Assembly (NCBI GenBank): GCA_001872735.1
Contig: MNWT01000024.1
Coordinates: 65,480-129,479, forward strand
Source: Verrucomicrobia bacterium CG1_02_43_26
GTDB lineage: Bacteria > Verrucomicrobiota > Verrucomicrobiia > Opitutales > CG1-02-43-26
Direction: 5' to 3'
DNA length: 64,000 bases
How positions within the stretch are numbered: position 1 is the stretch's first letter; each line of letters begins with the position of its first letter. This document shows positions 42,127 through 52,307 of the stretch, one piece after another. The translations under genes and the position numbers were made by a program. Under the pieces are notes generated by a model that was not told where the DNA came from, searched no databases, and saw only the letters and a program-made list of their open reading frames with translations.

Positions 42127-43131
42127 TTAGTCTTTTTGAGCTGGAGGTAGGGATGCTAAATGTTCTTTTATAACTTTAAGGAACATGGGGTAAAAATGCT
42201 CAAGGGTTTCCGGGTAACTGAAGCCAGCGGCGCAGGCGTGACCGCCTCCATTAAAATTTTTAGCCAAGAGGTCTACGCGATATTGAGAATCCTTCGAGCG
42301 TAAACTGCACTTGATATGGCTATTGCGTTCTTCAAGTAAAATGCCGATCTTTACGCCCTCTATGATGCGCGTATAGTCAACCAAACCTTCAGTATCTTCT
42401 TTAGTGCAACCGGTTTCTTCAAACGCTTCTTTGTCTAGCAAGCCGATGCAGACTTGGCCGGAGAGCTCCATATGGAAAGTGCTTAGGAAACGAAGGAGAA
42501 GTTGAATCTTTTGAAAAGATTCCTGTTCGTAGATCAGATGGGTGGTTTGGCCTGGATTTGCACCGAGATCGACCAGTTTTGCGGCGATGCGAAAGAGATC
42601 TGCGTTTGTAGACGGGAAAGCAAATTGGCCAGAATCCGTTACAATACCAACGTAGAGTGCTTGTGCGGTTGTGGGGTCTATCTGGAAATTAGCATCTAAA
42701 AAGAGGCCAGAGAGGATAGCTGTTGTGGAAGCGGCGGTTGGGACTACGATGTTGTGTTTAGCGTAATTTGTATCCGAAAGATGGTGGTCTACGCTGAGAA
42801 ATGTTTCAGGAAAAAGTGTATGAATTTTTTCACCCACGCGGTTAGCATCCGCACAGTCTACATTTACCGTTAGCGCACCATCTACGGGTGCCAAGTCGGA
42901 AATGTTGACACATGGGGTATCCTGAACAAACGACTGTAACACACGAGGGACGGGATCATCCGTAACCGCGGTAGCATTGACGCCTTGATTGATTAAAAAA
43001 CGCGTTAGCGCGATTTGGGAGCCGATGGAATCTCCATCCGGCCTGAGGTGGGCAATCACATAGACTGTCTTACCTTGTAATTCTTGTAGGGCTGCTTGAA
43101 AACGTGGGAGAAGTTCCGGATAATAGGCCAT
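42127..43131 (-). CDS. nrnA: DHH/DHHA1 phosphoesterase, NrnA-like oligoribonuclease
   Basis: NrnA-type enzymes degrade very short RNAs and may hydrolyse pAp. The 334-residue protein has motif I HLRPDGDSIGSQ, motif II NVDCAD, the DHH motif in FLSVDHHLSD, motif IV GIVTDSGQFAFPST and the DHHA1 glycine motif FNGGGHACAAGF. It follows rbfA with a one-base overlap, as in the conserved nusA-infB-rbfA-nrnA order. Confidence 0.9.
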   Translation of the reverse strand: MAYYPELLPRFQAALQELQGKTVYVIAHLRPDGDSIGSQIALTRFLINQGVNATAVTDDPVPRVLQSFVQDTPCVNISDLAPVDGALTVNVDCADANRVGEKIHTLFPETFLSVDHHLSDTNYAKHNIVVPTAASTTAILSGLFLDANFQIDPTTAQALYVGIVTDSGQFAFPSTNADLFRIAAKLVDLGANPGQTTHLIYEQESFQKIQLLLRFLSTFHMELSGQVCIGLLDKEAFEETGCTKEDTEGLVDYTRIIEGVKIGILLEERNSHIKCSLRSKDSQYRVDLLAKNFNGGGHACAAGFSYPETLEHFYPMFLKVIKEHLASLPPAQKD

Positions 43132-43490
43132 TAAGAGCTCGCGTCATGATTATCTTCATCTGATAATTTATCGATTTCGTTCATAAGAGTTACCTCTTTT
43201 TCGATAGAATCATCGTAAACAAATTCAAATTTTGGAGAATACTTTAGCGTGACATATCTATAGACCTCTTTGCGGAGAAGGCCGGACATTTTGATGAGGA
43301 ATTGGGTACATTCCTTTTTATTTTTAGCGTCACCAAGTACTGAAAAGAAGACACGAGCTGCCCGCAAATCGGGCGAAGTCTCTACTTTAGTGATCGTAAT
43401 ATAAGTAGCTTCTTGGCGAAAGAGCGTGTGGAGCTGTTGGCTGATTTCGCGTTTGAGCAATTCGTTTACCCGTACAATTCTTTGTCCCAT
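43131..43490 (-). CDS. rbfA: Ribosome-binding factor A
   Basis: RbfA helps mature the 30S subunit, near the 5' helix of 16S rRNA. The 119-residue KH-type protein has the family N-terminus QRIVRVNELLKREISQQL and the segment ITITKVETSPDLRAARVFFSVLGD. Its end extends into a Glu/Asp-rich tail of about 15 residues. It lies 8 bases after infB and overlaps nrnA by one base. Confidence 0.92.
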   Translation of the reverse strand: MGQRIVRVNELLKREISQQLHTLFRQEATYITITKVETSPDLRAARVFFSVLGDAKNKKECTQFLIKMSGLLRKEVYRYVTLKYSPKFEFVYDDSIEKEVTLMNEIDKLSDEDNHDASS

Positions 43491-43498
43491 AACTTATT

Positions 43499-45877
43499 TT
43501 ACAAAGATGTTTTAATTTTTTGGATCTCGAAGCACTCGATAGAATCGCCTTCTTGATAATCATTGAAGTTATCAACCTGGATACCGCATTCGTAGCCAGC
43601 GCGGACTTCATTAGTGTCATCCTTAAAGCGCTTGAGCGTAGAAACCTTACCTTGGTGAATAGCCTCTTTGTTAGTACCACGGAATATACGGCAGAATTGA
43701 TCCTTAATAATCTTACCCTCTGTGACCATGCAACCAGCGACAACACCCTTAGCAACACTAAAGACTTGTCGAACCTGAGCGGCACCGAGCTTGTTTTCCT
43801 TAAGTTCGGGCTCAAGCATGTCTGCCATAGCATCCTTTACTTGGTTGATGAGCTCGTAAATGATATTGTGTTGGATTATCTGGACATCGTGGTGCTTTGC
43901 CTGGCTTTGGACACCCGTATCGAATTTAGTATTAAATGCGACAATTGTAGCTCCTGCAGTGTTTGCTGAAATAACATCGTTTTTAGTAACAAGGCCAACT
44001 TCAGCGTAAAGAATTTCGAGCTTAATTTTAGTGCTTTTAATGGCCTCTAAACAACCGGCAAGTGCTTCAACGGAACCCTGAACATCACCTTTGATAATAA
44101 CTTTGTAAGTTTTTTGCTTTGTTTCGGCAATAGCAGCAAAGAGATCATCTATCGAACCGGCATGAGCTTCAATGTTAGCGAGTTGGTTGACTTCGCGCTT
44201 GAGATTGATGCTATTTTCTTCTGCAATACTCTTGGCTTCCTTTTCGTTTTTAGCGGAAATAAATGCAGAGCCTGCGGAAGGAGCACCCGACCAGCCGATG
44301 ATACGAACAGGTGTTGCAGGTAAAGCGGAATCGATGCGCTTGCCATGATCATCCACTAATGCTTTTACTTTACAGTAATGAGGACCAGCGACGAGCGCAT
44401 CGCCTACTTTTAAAGTCCCCTTAGTGATGATAGCGGTTGCGGTTGAACCGCGACCCACCTCGATTTGAGATTCAAGGACAATACCCTCTGCCGGGCATTT
44501 TGGATTTGCCTTGAGTTCTAAAACTTCTGATTGGAGTAAAATGAGCTCGAGAAGCTGATCAATATTCTCACCCTTGATCGCTGAAATAGGTGTACACAAA
44601 GTTTCTCCGCCCCATTCTTCCGGAGCAATGCCCTTTTGCTGCATTTGCTGATAGACGTTGTTAAGGTTGGCACCCTTGGCATCCATTTTATTGACTGCTA
44701 CAACAACCGGGACATTTGCCTTTTGGGCGAACTTGAGAGCTTCTTCCGTTTGCGGTTTGAAACCGTCATCTGCCGCAATTACGAGAATAGCGATATCAGT
44801 GAGGTTGGCACCACGTTCACGCATTTTAGAAAATGCCGCGTGCCCAGGAGTGTCTATAAAAGTAATTTTATGGTCTTTGTGCTCGACTTGGTAAGCACCA
44901 ATATGTTGCGTGATGCCACCGGCTTCGCCAGAGACAACATTTGCCTTACGGATGACGTCAAGAAGGGTGGTTTTGCCGTGGTCTACATGACCCAAAACAC
45001 AAACGATCGGAGGACGCGGTTCCAAGAATTGAGATTCATCTACCTCGATCTTCTTTTTCTCAATCTTTTTAGGGGTGAGAGGCGGTGTTTCGCCACGGTG
45101 GTGGATTTCAAGGATAAAGCCGTGTGCTTCCGCGATTTTTGAGGCTACATCTTCTTCGATGACCTGGTTCATGGAAGCAAAAATGCCGATCTCCATGAGT
45201 TCGGAAATGAGACGAAACGGCTTAATATCGAGTAAAATAGCAAAGTCTCTTACCACAATAGGTGGTTTGCAGATGACTGTTTTATAATCATCAAACTCAG
45301 GTTTGCCCTTTTTAGGCTCTGTTGATTTAGGCAGATTAGGCAACTGAGGCTTGTTTGAAGCTAGCTCCTTTACCTCTGGCTCTGATTTTTCCGGTAAGCG
45401 AACATCCCCCGGCTTACTAAGCTCTCTGTCCTGTTGGGCTCTAGGAGGCATAGGTGGTAGCTTGGGCGCTTGCTGCTGTGATTTTGAAACAATATTAGAA
45501 GACGCTGGCGGAGCCATAGGTTTTTTGACACCTGGAAATTCAGGTGATTGAACGACAGGAGATTTTTTTTCTTTTTCCTTAGCTACATCCGCTGCTGACT
45601 TCACTCTGACACCAGAAGGAAGGTTCGGGGAAGCTGGTTTTTTTGGTTCCGGAGCAGGTTTCTCTTTTTGCTCAGGCTCGGTTTCTTGCTTAAGCTCCTG
45701 GGGAATTGACCCGTTCTTTTTTTTATTTACATACTCATCAATAAGCGCATCCGCATAGATGTTGGGGATAGTATTGGAAGGACTATCCACTTTGAGACCA
45801 CGCTCCTGGAGAAGGGCGATAACGGCCTTATTTTCCATGTTTAATTCCTTGGATAGTTGGTAGATGCGTACGCTCAT
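43499..45877 (-). CDS. infB: Translation initiation factor IF-2
   Basis: IF-2 is the GTPase that places initiator tRNA on the ribosome. The 792-residue protein has an IF2-N domain ([22 protein letters not shown]), a Pro/Lys/Glu-rich linker, and a second IF2-N-like domain ([28 protein letters not shown]). The G domain shows G1 [10 protein letters not shown]3 DTPGHAAF and G4 NKMD. The tail contains domains II-IV with a normal C-terminal end. It follows nusA by 49 bases. Confidence 0.96.
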   Translation of the reverse strand: MSVRIYQLSKELNMENKAVIALLQERGLKVDSPSNTIPNIYADALIDEYVNKKKNGSIPQELKQETEPEQKEKPAPEPKKPASPNLPSGVRVKSAADVAKEKEKKSPVVQSPEFPGVKKPMAPPASSNIVSKSQQQAPKLPPMPPRAQQDRELSKPGDVRLPEKSEPEVKELASNKPQLPNLPKSTEPKKGKPEFDDYKTVICKPPIVVRDFAILLDIKPFRLISELMEIGIFASMNQVIEEDVASKIAEAHGFILEIHHRGETPPLTPKKIEKKKIEVDESQFLEPRPPIVCVLGHVDHGKTTLLDVIRKANVVSGEAGGITQHIGAYQVEHKDHKITFIDTPGHAAFSKMRERGANLTDIAILVIAADDGFKPQTEEALKFAQKANVPVVVAVNKMDAKGANLNNVYQQMQQKGIAPEEWGGETLCTPISAIKGENIDQLLELILLQSEVLELKANPKCPAEGIVLESQIEVGRGSTATAIITKGTLKVGDALVAGPHYCKVKALVDDHGKRIDSALPATPVRIIGWSGAPSAGSAFISAKNEKEAKSIAEENSINLKREVNQLANIEAHAGSIDDLFAAIAETKQKTYKVIIKGDVQGSVEALAGCLEAIKSTKIKLEILYAEVGLVTKNDVISANTAGATIVAFNTKFDTGVQSQAKHHDVQIIQHNIIYELINQVKDAMADMLEPELKENKLGAAQVRQVFSVAKGVVAGCMVTEGKIIKDQFCRIFRGTNKEAIHQGKVSTLKRFKDDTNEVRAGYECGIQVDNFNDYQEGDSIECFEIQKIKTSL

Positions 45878-45926
45878 TTAAATGCGGTATGGTTTATTAG
45901 CTGTAATTATAAGTTTTTGGTAAAAA

Positions 45927-47180
45927 TCAGACTTCCTGACCTTCTTTGTATGCCTTGAATTTGGCGATCAGTTCAACAGCCTCTTCTTCTGAGAAAGAGA
46001 GTTCCTTAAGGTCATTAATAGTGACCCCATCAAATGCTTCCGGAGAGGTGATACCCCCATTAACCAAGGCTGTCGCTTGATCCTCGGTGAGACCAGGGAT
46101 TTGGTTAAGCCCTTGAACCGCACGATTGAGGTGTTGTTGGAAATTCATGACCTGCTTCTCTTCTTTAGCGATATCAAGCGGCCAGCCAAGAATCTTTGAC
46201 GTTAGCTTAGCGTTTTGACCCTTACGGCCGATCGCTACGGAGAGGTCTTCTGGAGCAACCTCAAAGTAAATGCGGTGATTTTGCTCATCTATTCTGATAT
46301 TCTTAGGAACAGCAGGTTTGATGGCCTCCTCGAGCATGCGCTTAGGATCGGCATAGAAACGAACGATGTCTATTTTTTCGCCACCAAGCTCACGTACAAT
46401 TGCCTTAACACGAGCGCCACGAGCACCCACACAGGCGCCTACTGGATCTACTTTAGTATCAATACTTTGAACGCAAATCTTGCTACGATAACCAGGATCA
46501 CGGGCGAGGGCTTCGATAGTAACCGTACCATCTGCGATTTCATTCACTTCGAGCTCAAAGAGACGACGAACAAATTTAGGATGGGAGCGGCTTAATATAA
46601 GTTCTGGGCCACGAGGCGTGGAATCTATCCTTAAGAGAAGGCAGCGGATACGCTCACCCGGGGCATAATCTTCGCCCGGGATTCTTTCCTTACCCATTAA
46701 AACGGCTTCTGTTTTACCGAGGTCTATAATAAGATCATTGCGCTCACGGCGGCGGACAATACCGGAAACGATATCACCGACTTGATCTTTATAATCCTCA
46801 TAAATTTTTTCTTTTTCCAACTGGCGCACACGCTGCATGATAGCTTGCCGAGCGGTTTGGGCGGCGATACGGCCTAGTTCAGACGGATCTATTTCTTTTT
46901 CATAGACATCACCTAGCCTCAGACTAGGATTTGCTTGTTGTGCTTTATCTATGTGTATTTCTGTTAAAGAATCGCTGATGGAGTCAACCACATTAAGGAG
47001 AAGCCAGGCCTTTAGGGCACCTGTTTTTGGGTCAATTTCGACTTTGATTTCCTGGCCGGCATTAATTCCCTTTTGAGCTGCATTTTTAATGGCCGTGGTG
47101 ATAGCGGAGATCATGTCGTCACGATTGATCCCTTTCTCTTTTTCCATGTACTCTAAGACCGATAAAATTTGATTGCTCAT
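45927..47180 (-). CDS. nusA: Transcription termination/antitermination protein NusA
   Basis: NusA binds RNA polymerase and nascent RNA to regulate pausing and termination. The product of about 417 residues starts [21 protein letters not shown], and has the S1 domain ([22 protein letters not shown]), two KH domains with [26 protein letters not shown] and [16 protein letters not shown], and helical C-terminal repeats ([29 protein letters not shown]). The frame extends to a start at 47234; 47180 fits the family. The usual rimP neighbour is absent upstream. A near-consensus promoter lies at 47258-47286. Confidence 0.95.
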   Translation of the reverse strand: MSNQILSVLEYMEKEKGINRDDMISAITTAIKNAAQKGINAGQEIKVEIDPKTGALKAWLLLNVVDSISDSLTEIHIDKAQQANPSLRLGDVYEKEIDPSELGRIAAQTARQAIMQRVRQLEKEKIYEDYKDQVGDIVSGIVRRRERNDLIIDLGKTEAVLMGKERIPGEDYAPGERIRCLLLRIDSTPRGPELILSRSHPKFVRRLFELEVNEIADGTVTIEALARDPGYRSKICVQSIDTKVDPVGACVGARGARVKAIVRELGGEKIDIVRFYADPKRMLEEAIKPAVPKNIRIDEQNHRIYFEVAPEDLSVAIGRKGQNAKLTSKILGWPLDIAKEEKQVMNFQQHLNRAVQGLNQIPGLTEDQATALVNGGITSPEAFDGVTINDLKELSFSEEEAVELIAKFKAYKEGQEV

Positions 47181-47257
47181 TGTTAATGCTATAAATTGAA
47201 ATAAAAGGTTACCGCCCAAAAACATCGTTTGCAACGCTGATTTTGGCTTTCACGAAG

Positions 47258-47286
47258 ATTATTGCAATGATTTGGTTATTTGTCAA
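47258..47286 (-). promoter_or_regulatory. Sigma-70-type promoter of the nusA-infB-rbfA operon
   Basis: On the minus strand, perfect -35 TTGACA (47286-47281), a 17-base spacer and -10 AATAAT (47263-47258). The start near 47251 leaves about 70 bases before ATG 47180. Confidence 0.7.
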
Positions 47287-47313
47287 GTGGTTACTATCGT
47301 TAGCTAAAGGGAT

Positions 47314-48546
47314 TTAGTAGTTGGCCTCGAAGAAACACTGCATGACACCCTGATGGGTACCATTGCAAGAAGGAGAATCCTTAACGGAGGCAAGCTCTGT
47401 TTGATTGATGAAATTTTTCAAGGAGTCAGGAACATCACCCGTAAACCAGTGAAACCAGAGACCGAAAAGATCCTTTTTATGGTAAATGGAAGCTAATGGG
47501 AGAAGCGTGTCTATAATAAGCGTATCTAACTTAGAGGCAGTAAAAGTGTTGTGGAGGATGTCCTCTGCGATAGATTTTCGTAAATTCGCAAGGGATAGAT
47601 TTTTTCTAAAAACAGCTGTATTATCTCCAAGAGATGCCAGTTGGGGAAGCGTATTTGAAAACTCTAGCCAACGGGCAGGCCATTCTGGATTTTTTTCAAG
47701 AAGTTGCGCATACTGCTCTAAACGCTTTTTAGGGTGATTGTTCGGACGGATCCCTTGAACCTTCCATTGGTTGAGTTGGGAATTATAGAGATCATGAGTG
47801 CTGGGTTTTTCTGAAAGCATGTGCCGGTAGGGGAATTGCAGGCTGATCAGACTCATCGTTGCCCGATTGCGCCGGTAGCCCAGTACCTCCATAAACATCT
47901 GGTGACAAGCTTCCTCCCAATGAGTGGCGTTTAAACGACGCTGCGCAAATGCTCGCTTTTGATTCCAGCGCAGCCGTGCTTTATCTGCTACAAAGCTATA
48001 TCGAACATCTAGTGGTTTCAGTAACAACATTTCTAATAGAGACAGAGAATCCCTATTTTCCAGACTGAGCAACGCTTCCTCTGAAGCGTATTCCTCGAGA
48101 TCCCGAGACAGGTAACCCAGTAGAGAAAGCTGTTCAGGGAAGTTGCCTGATTTAGTAATAGGCGAGCGCTGATGATCCTTGTTTGGAAAAAGAACCACAT
48201 GGAGGACGACATTATTGTAGTTGGCATCTACGTGGTGGTTATGGTTCCACCAATCGCGCGAGTGGAAGTGGATTTCGACATCGCCGATAACTTTTTGGTT
48301 ATCAATTTCCAGGATAGCATTTTTAAAATCAGGCCCTTCGAGACAATTCCATTGCCCGGGGGAGATGATTTTGAGGGACTTGTCGGAATGGGTATTGAGG
48401 TGGTGGGTAAGGAAATTTTGTTTGAGCCAAATTTTCTGAATAAGAGATTCTGCGATGGTGAGGGGACCATAGAGCCCTTGAATTTCTTCAACAGAGGCAG
48501 CGGGGGTTAGTTGATCTTGTCCCAGGGGTTGATAATATGTTTCCAT
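47314..48546 (-). CDS. DUF2851 family protein
   Basis: This protein of about 410 residues belongs to the DUF2851 family, whose function is not known. Family markers include the N-terminal IQKIWLKQNFLTHHL, PGQWNCLEGPDFKNAILEID, GDVEIHFHSRDWWNHNHH and MFMEVLGYRRNRATM. The His/Asp/Trp-rich GDVEIHFHSRDWW motif may form a catalytic or metal-binding site. The frame extends to a TTG at 48615; ATG 48546 is chosen, although it still overlaps the upstream yacP-like stop by 40 bases. There is no signal peptide. Confidence 0.8.
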   Translation of the reverse strand: METYYQPLGQDQLTPAASVEEIQGLYGPLTIAESLIQKIWLKQNFLTHHLNTHSDKSLKIISPGQWNCLEGPDFKNAILEIDNQKVIGDVEIHFHSRDWWNHNHHVDANYNNVVLHVVLFPNKDHQRSPITKSGNFPEQLSLLGYLSRDLEEYASEEALLSLENRDSLSLLEMLLLKPLDVRYSFVADKARLRWNQKRAFAQRRLNATHWEEACHQMFMEVLGYRRNRATMSLISLQFPYRHMLSEKPSTHDLYNSQLNQWKVQGIRPNNHPKKRLEQYAQLLEKNPEWPARWLEFSNTLPQLASLGDNTAVFRKNLSLANLRKSIAEDILHNTFTASKLDTLIIDTLLPLASIYHKKDLFGLWFHWFTGDVPDSLKNFINQTELASVKDSPSCNGTHQGVMQCFFEANY

Positions 48547-49019
48547 GTTGTGAGGGCTTTCTTTTTTGTTTTGTTGAGGAGTTCGATTTGGGTATTCTGG
48601 CAACGAATAATCCAATCTAAAAGGGCTTGTGGGGTCAATACGTAACAGCCAGATTTTGAGATCAAGGTTTCCAGGGCCCTATCACCTGTAGCAACGGTTA
48701 CATCTGCCGGTTTTTTGGAATTGGCAACGAGTTGTTCTATAATGCCATCAGCGGAAGTACGCGCGGGGGAAAACACCAATGAGAATGAAAGCTCCTTTGT
48801 CGGCCGAGTGATTTGGATTTCCTTACCCTGGCCATCAAATACAAGAGTTGTGCGAAGAGACTCAATATCGTGAATGACACGTATTCGTTGGGCAAGTTGA
48901 TCACGTGCGCGATCTGGGCCGTCTTCTCGAAGGATTTTTGCCAAATCTGGCCAAGCGTAGATAATGTTATAACCATCTATAATAAGGTGCTTGGATGAAC
49001 TGGAAGGAGTCGAGGCCAA
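48507..49019 (-). CDS. YacP-like NYN-domain ribonuclease
   Basis: This 170-residue protein is a PIN-like NYN-domain protein of the YacP/Rae1 group, which act on RNA. The first strand HLIIDGYNIIYAWPDL carries the catalytic Asp and Asn. A second acidic strand TLVFDGQGKEIQI and ADVTVATGDRALETLI complete the fold. It lies directly after the IMPase gene and overlaps the DUF2851 gene. A role in mRNA turnover is inferred from the family. Confidence 0.82.
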   Translation of the reverse strand: MASTPSSSSKHLIIDGYNIIYAWPDLAKILREDGPDRARDQLAQRIRVIHDIESLRTTLVFDGQGKEIQITRPTKELSFSLVFSPARTSADGIIEQLVANSKKPADVTVATGDRALETLISKSGCYVLTPQALLDWIIRCQNTQIELLNKTKKKALTTWKHIINPWDKIN

Positions 49020-49032
49020 CTAATATAAGGGT

Positions 49033-49809
49033 TTATTTAACGATCCATTCCTGATTGCCGGAAATCCAGATATCGCACGAGAATGGTTTTTTGGCACTCA
49101 CGTTTGTGATGGCATAGTGCCCGCCGGCAGCTTTTATGAGAGCTGCCCCTGCGGCAACATCCCAGAGATTGGTAGATTGTTCGTAGTAGACATCCGCACG
49201 GCCGTTAGCGACATAGGCCATTGCCATAGCTGCGCTACCGACCATACGGACTTTTTTAAATTTTTGAATATTGGCAAAAAATTCAGTGAGAGCCCCGGTT
49301 GATAAGTCACTATTTGAGGGGAAACCGGTGAGGAGGCTCGCCTCTGAAAATTTTTCCGCCCAGTGAGGTGTTACCTGTTTATTATTAAAGAAGTAACCCT
49401 CGTCCACAATGCCCGCATAGATGTCATCATTATTAAAATCATAGATGACCCCGAGTATAGGATCCTTGCCCCTCATGAGGCCAATACTAACGCAGCAAAT
49501 GGGTAAATTGCGTAAATAGTTATAAGTACCATCGAGCGGATCGATTACCCAATAAGGCTCATTGCGATCCACCAGGGTTGGATCTCCTCCCTGTTCTTCG
49601 CCTACGATTGGGAAATTAGTTTTTTTAGATAAGACCTGACGAATGAGCGTTTCAGAATCCTCATCTGCCTGAAGCTTTACATCTCGATCACTTTGAAAAT
49701 TGATTTGTTTTGCCTTTTCTATACCTAGCCGAAGAAATTCACCGGCCTGTTTGGCAACTTGTGTAGCAATGTTGAGAAGAGATTGAGTGTCTAGCTCGAG
49801 AGATTTCAT
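49033..49809 (-). CDS. suhB: Inositol monophosphatase family protein
   Basis: This 258-residue Mg2+-dependent phosphatase has the metal motif PYWVIDPLDGTYNYLRNLP and the second motif NLWDVAAGAALIKAAGGH, plus GEEQGG upstream. These define the IMPase/SuhB family. The substrate may be inositol phosphate, another sugar phosphate or 3'-phosphoadenosine phosphate. SuhB also acts with NusA in rRNA antitermination in enterobacteria; whether this applies here is not known. It precedes the yacP-like gene by 13 bases. Confidence 0.87.
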   Translation of the reverse strand: MKSLELDTQSLLNIATQVAKQAGEFLRLGIEKAKQINFQSDRDVKLQADEDSETLIRQVLSKKTNFPIVGEEQGGDPTLVDRNEPYWVIDPLDGTYNYLRNLPICCVSIGLMRGKDPILGVIYDFNNDDIYAGIVDEGYFFNNKQVTPHWAEKFSEASLLTGFPSNSDLSTGALTEFFANIQKFKKVRMVGSAAMAMAYVANGRADVYYEQSTNLWDVAAGAALIKAAGGHYAITNVSAKKPFSCDIWISGNQEWIVK

Positions 49810-49877
49810 AGTATTATATATGCAAGGGAATATGGCCGTTTAGGCAAGGTGAAAATGCGGTTTATAGAAGACGGATA

Positions 49878-52274
49878 CTAGAGGTAGTCTTCTATGACGC
49901 TATTTTGAAGCAAGAGATCGTCCTCATATAATTTCATGGTTGATATATCATGAGTTGCTTTAAGCCTAAGCTCGAGGAAACGTAGGAGGTTTACGTTGTC
50001 ATTCTTCTCTAAGTAATCTGACTCATCCTTTGTTAAATCGAGCATGACTGTTTTGAAAGTCGAGAAGTCCTTGACTTGGTATTTAATAACGAGATTTTTC
50101 TTATAGAGGAACGATTCGTAGTTGTTCTTAAAGTTGCTTAGTAAGTTATCAAGCTCTCTGGACTCCTTGTCACGTTTGGAGTCATCCCATAGATACTGAC
50201 AGAGGTTAGGTATATCTGTATTGAGCAATATTACTGGAATGGTAAACGCGGCGAAGTTTGATTTTGTTAAAAAAATATTCAGGACTTTTGAAATATTGCC
50301 TTTGGGGATTACAACGTAAGAGAGGAAATCTTTGTATTTATCCTCCTCCTTAATGAGGCAGTTCTTTTGGTGTGCCTCTTTAGATGCTAAAAGGTATTCT
50401 TTTATTCCATCAATACCCACTTCAACCTTCTTTTTAGAACTAAATTTAAAATTTATTTGCTGGAAATCAGTTTTACCTAATTCAAAGAAGCGCTGGAAAT
50501 TCTCAAAACTCTCATGAAAGGAGGACAGAACCTTATAGGCATCAATTGTTGAAATCGTTTTAAGGACTTGAGCAGCATTGTTTGCCAAGAAAAACAGCCA
50601 TAGTATGGTATTCTTATTCTCCTCTAAAAATTTAAACTCAATGTCATTCAGGCTGTAAACCTCTGTGAAGAGATCTACTTGGATATGCCTTTCGTCGATT
50701 CTCTCATCAATTATTTTTAGCGCCCTCAACGCTTTAGGAACAGCTTTATCATCTAATTTACTTATGAAATTGAAAGCATCTTCAGTGGCCTTAAACAAGA
50801 TAATATTGAGCACATTCCAATCGGTTAGATTATGCGTTATAAGGAAAGATTTACGGGTATGAAAATTCTCATAACCGATATCTTTGATTTTATGAAAAAG
50901 CCTCTGTAATAACTTAGGATTATTATGGATATTTGTGGTGAGGTTGGGTATATCCATATTCAAGAGAACGCATCCTGCACCGTATTCGCCCAAAACACCT
51001 TTAAGATGAGTGACTAGTGCTTGTAGAAGCCAATTTTCGTTTGGCAAATTGAGGTATTTTAGAAAATCGTCTTGGTTTTTGTTTATGCCAACCTGAAGTT
51101 TTTCTTTAGATTCGAAATAAGCTGTAATGGCAGCAGCACCCTTAAGGAGAGTTTTGTTTTTGGTGAATTCAAATTCAATTTTATTAATATCCTCCAAGAG
51201 AAGTTCAATAACGAATGTGAGATTTTCCTTTTTCTCTTTTAAGCCTATGACTGCTTCATAAATTTTGATAGAAGGCGCGTCCTGCTTGTTTTTAGATAAC
51301 GCGTGCGAGCTCAATAAGAGAGGCAGATTTATTGATTTATGGTTTTCCAAGAAATATTTTTGCTCCTCTTCGGATAAAGAAATGTAAGCTTCTATAGTTT
51401 CTAAATCGCTTATGTTAAGCTTGTAAAGATCATTAAGATTATCGAAAAAGAAACCGGCATCTTTTTTATCGAGTTTATCTAGGTGCCCAATAATATCGCT
51501 ATTGAGAAGTGATAAGATCTTTTTGAGGTCAGCAAAATCCGTAACATTCAGCTTGATTGCGACTCTTTTTCTGGTCTGAAAATCATTATAGTTGTTGGCA
51601 GCGTTTTCCAAAATTGCCTTAAGCTCCTTAGTGTTTTCATGTAAGAATTTACTTAAATGAGGGAAATCCTGGTTTAGTAGGAGGATTCCCGCGCAAAAGT
51701 TGCCCACCTTCTTGCATAAGAAAGCTTCAGTCTTGGCTAAGAAAGCATACGAATCTTTGTAATCAAGATAACTTGTAAGCGAATCAGAAAAATGTGAATT
51801 TTTGATAAAGCCCTCGAGAGGTAACTTTTCCAGATGTTTGGGGGGCTTAAATTTGATAACGTTGTTGTTCGTATTCTTATTCCACAGCTCATTAAATTTG
51901 TCTATGTCCACACGGTAACCCTCCAGTTTATTGAGTTTAAAAACCGGAGTAAACATAAGGAGAAAAGTATCCCTGCGGATATCAGTGAGGTAAATTATCT
52001 GGAATTCAGGCAATGTTTTTTGAACTTTTTCGAAGCGTTCAGGATTTTTGATATTACAAATTTCAGTAACATGGCAAGCCGACAAGAGTGATTGGATATC
52101 TTGTTTTACAGAGTCCTTTTTATCATCTAAAAATTCGATTATGTTTAAAATGGGGGCTCTGCGACCTTCAGTACGAACGCCATCCTTTTTTATTGGCCCT
52201 TTTTCCAAGAGGAATAAATAGGAAAAAGGAGTTGTCCTGTTTGATTTGGACGTTTCTGTACTTTTCAGATTCAT
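49878..52274 (-). CDS. Large protein with three long internal repeats
   Basis: I do not recognise this 798-residue protein. It is helical, acidic/lysine-rich and without signal peptide or membrane helix. The sequence repeats three times with a period of about 240-250 residues. The clearest anchors are GILLLNQDFPHL (196-207), CVLLNMDIPNL (435-445) and VILLNTDIPNL (681-691). Second anchors are DFQTRKRVAIKLNVTDF (230-246), NFHTRKSFLITHNLTDW (470-486) and SFLYKKNLVIKYQVKDF (721-737). The first 165 residues are unique. The third copy is cut short. It lies between the trmH and IMPase genes with no clear operon partner. A scaffold or effector role is possible, but nothing supports it directly. Confidence 0.6.
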   Translation of the reverse strand: MNLKSTETSKSNRTTPFSYLFLLEKGPIKKDGVRTEGRRAPILNIIEFLDDKKDSVKQDIQSLLSACHVTEICNIKNPERFEKVQKTLPEFQIIYLTDIRRDTFLLMFTPVFKLNKLEGYRVDIDKFNELWNKNTNNNVIKFKPPKHLEKLPLEGFIKNSHFSDSLTSYLDYKDSYAFLAKTEAFLCKKVGNFCAGILLLNQDFPHLSKFLHENTKELKAILENAANNYNDFQTRKRVAIKLNVTDFADLKKILSLLNSDIIGHLDKLDKKDAGFFFDNLNDLYKLNISDLETIEAYISLSEEEQKYFLENHKSINLPLLLSSHALSKNKQDAPSIKIYEAVIGLKEKKENLTFVIELLLEDINKIEFEFTKNKTLLKGAAAITAYFESKEKLQVGINKNQDDFLKYLNLPNENWLLQALVTHLKGVLGEYGAGCVLLNMDIPNLTTNIHNNPKLLQRLFHKIKDIGYENFHTRKSFLITHNLTDWNVLNIILFKATEDAFNFISKLDDKAVPKALRALKIIDERIDERHIQVDLFTEVYSLNDIEFKFLEENKNTILWLFFLANNAAQVLKTISTIDAYKVLSSFHESFENFQRFFELGKTDFQQINFKFSSKKKVEVGIDGIKEYLLASKEAHQKNCLIKEEDKYKDFLSYVVIPKGNISKVLNIFLTKSNFAAFTIPVILLNTDIPNLCQYLWDDSKRDKESRELDNLLSNFKNNYESFLYKKNLVIKYQVKDFSTFKTVMLDLTKDESDYLEKNDNVNLLRFLELRLKATHDISTMKLYEDDLLLQNSVIEDYL

Positions 52275-52307
52275 GGAGTGCCTGGGGTTATGTTTTGAGT
52301 AAAAGAT

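Noticed and set aside
44636-45142. Plus-strand open frame of 168 codons inside infB
   Set aside because: It lies fully opposite the IF-2 G domain and has no recognisable motif.
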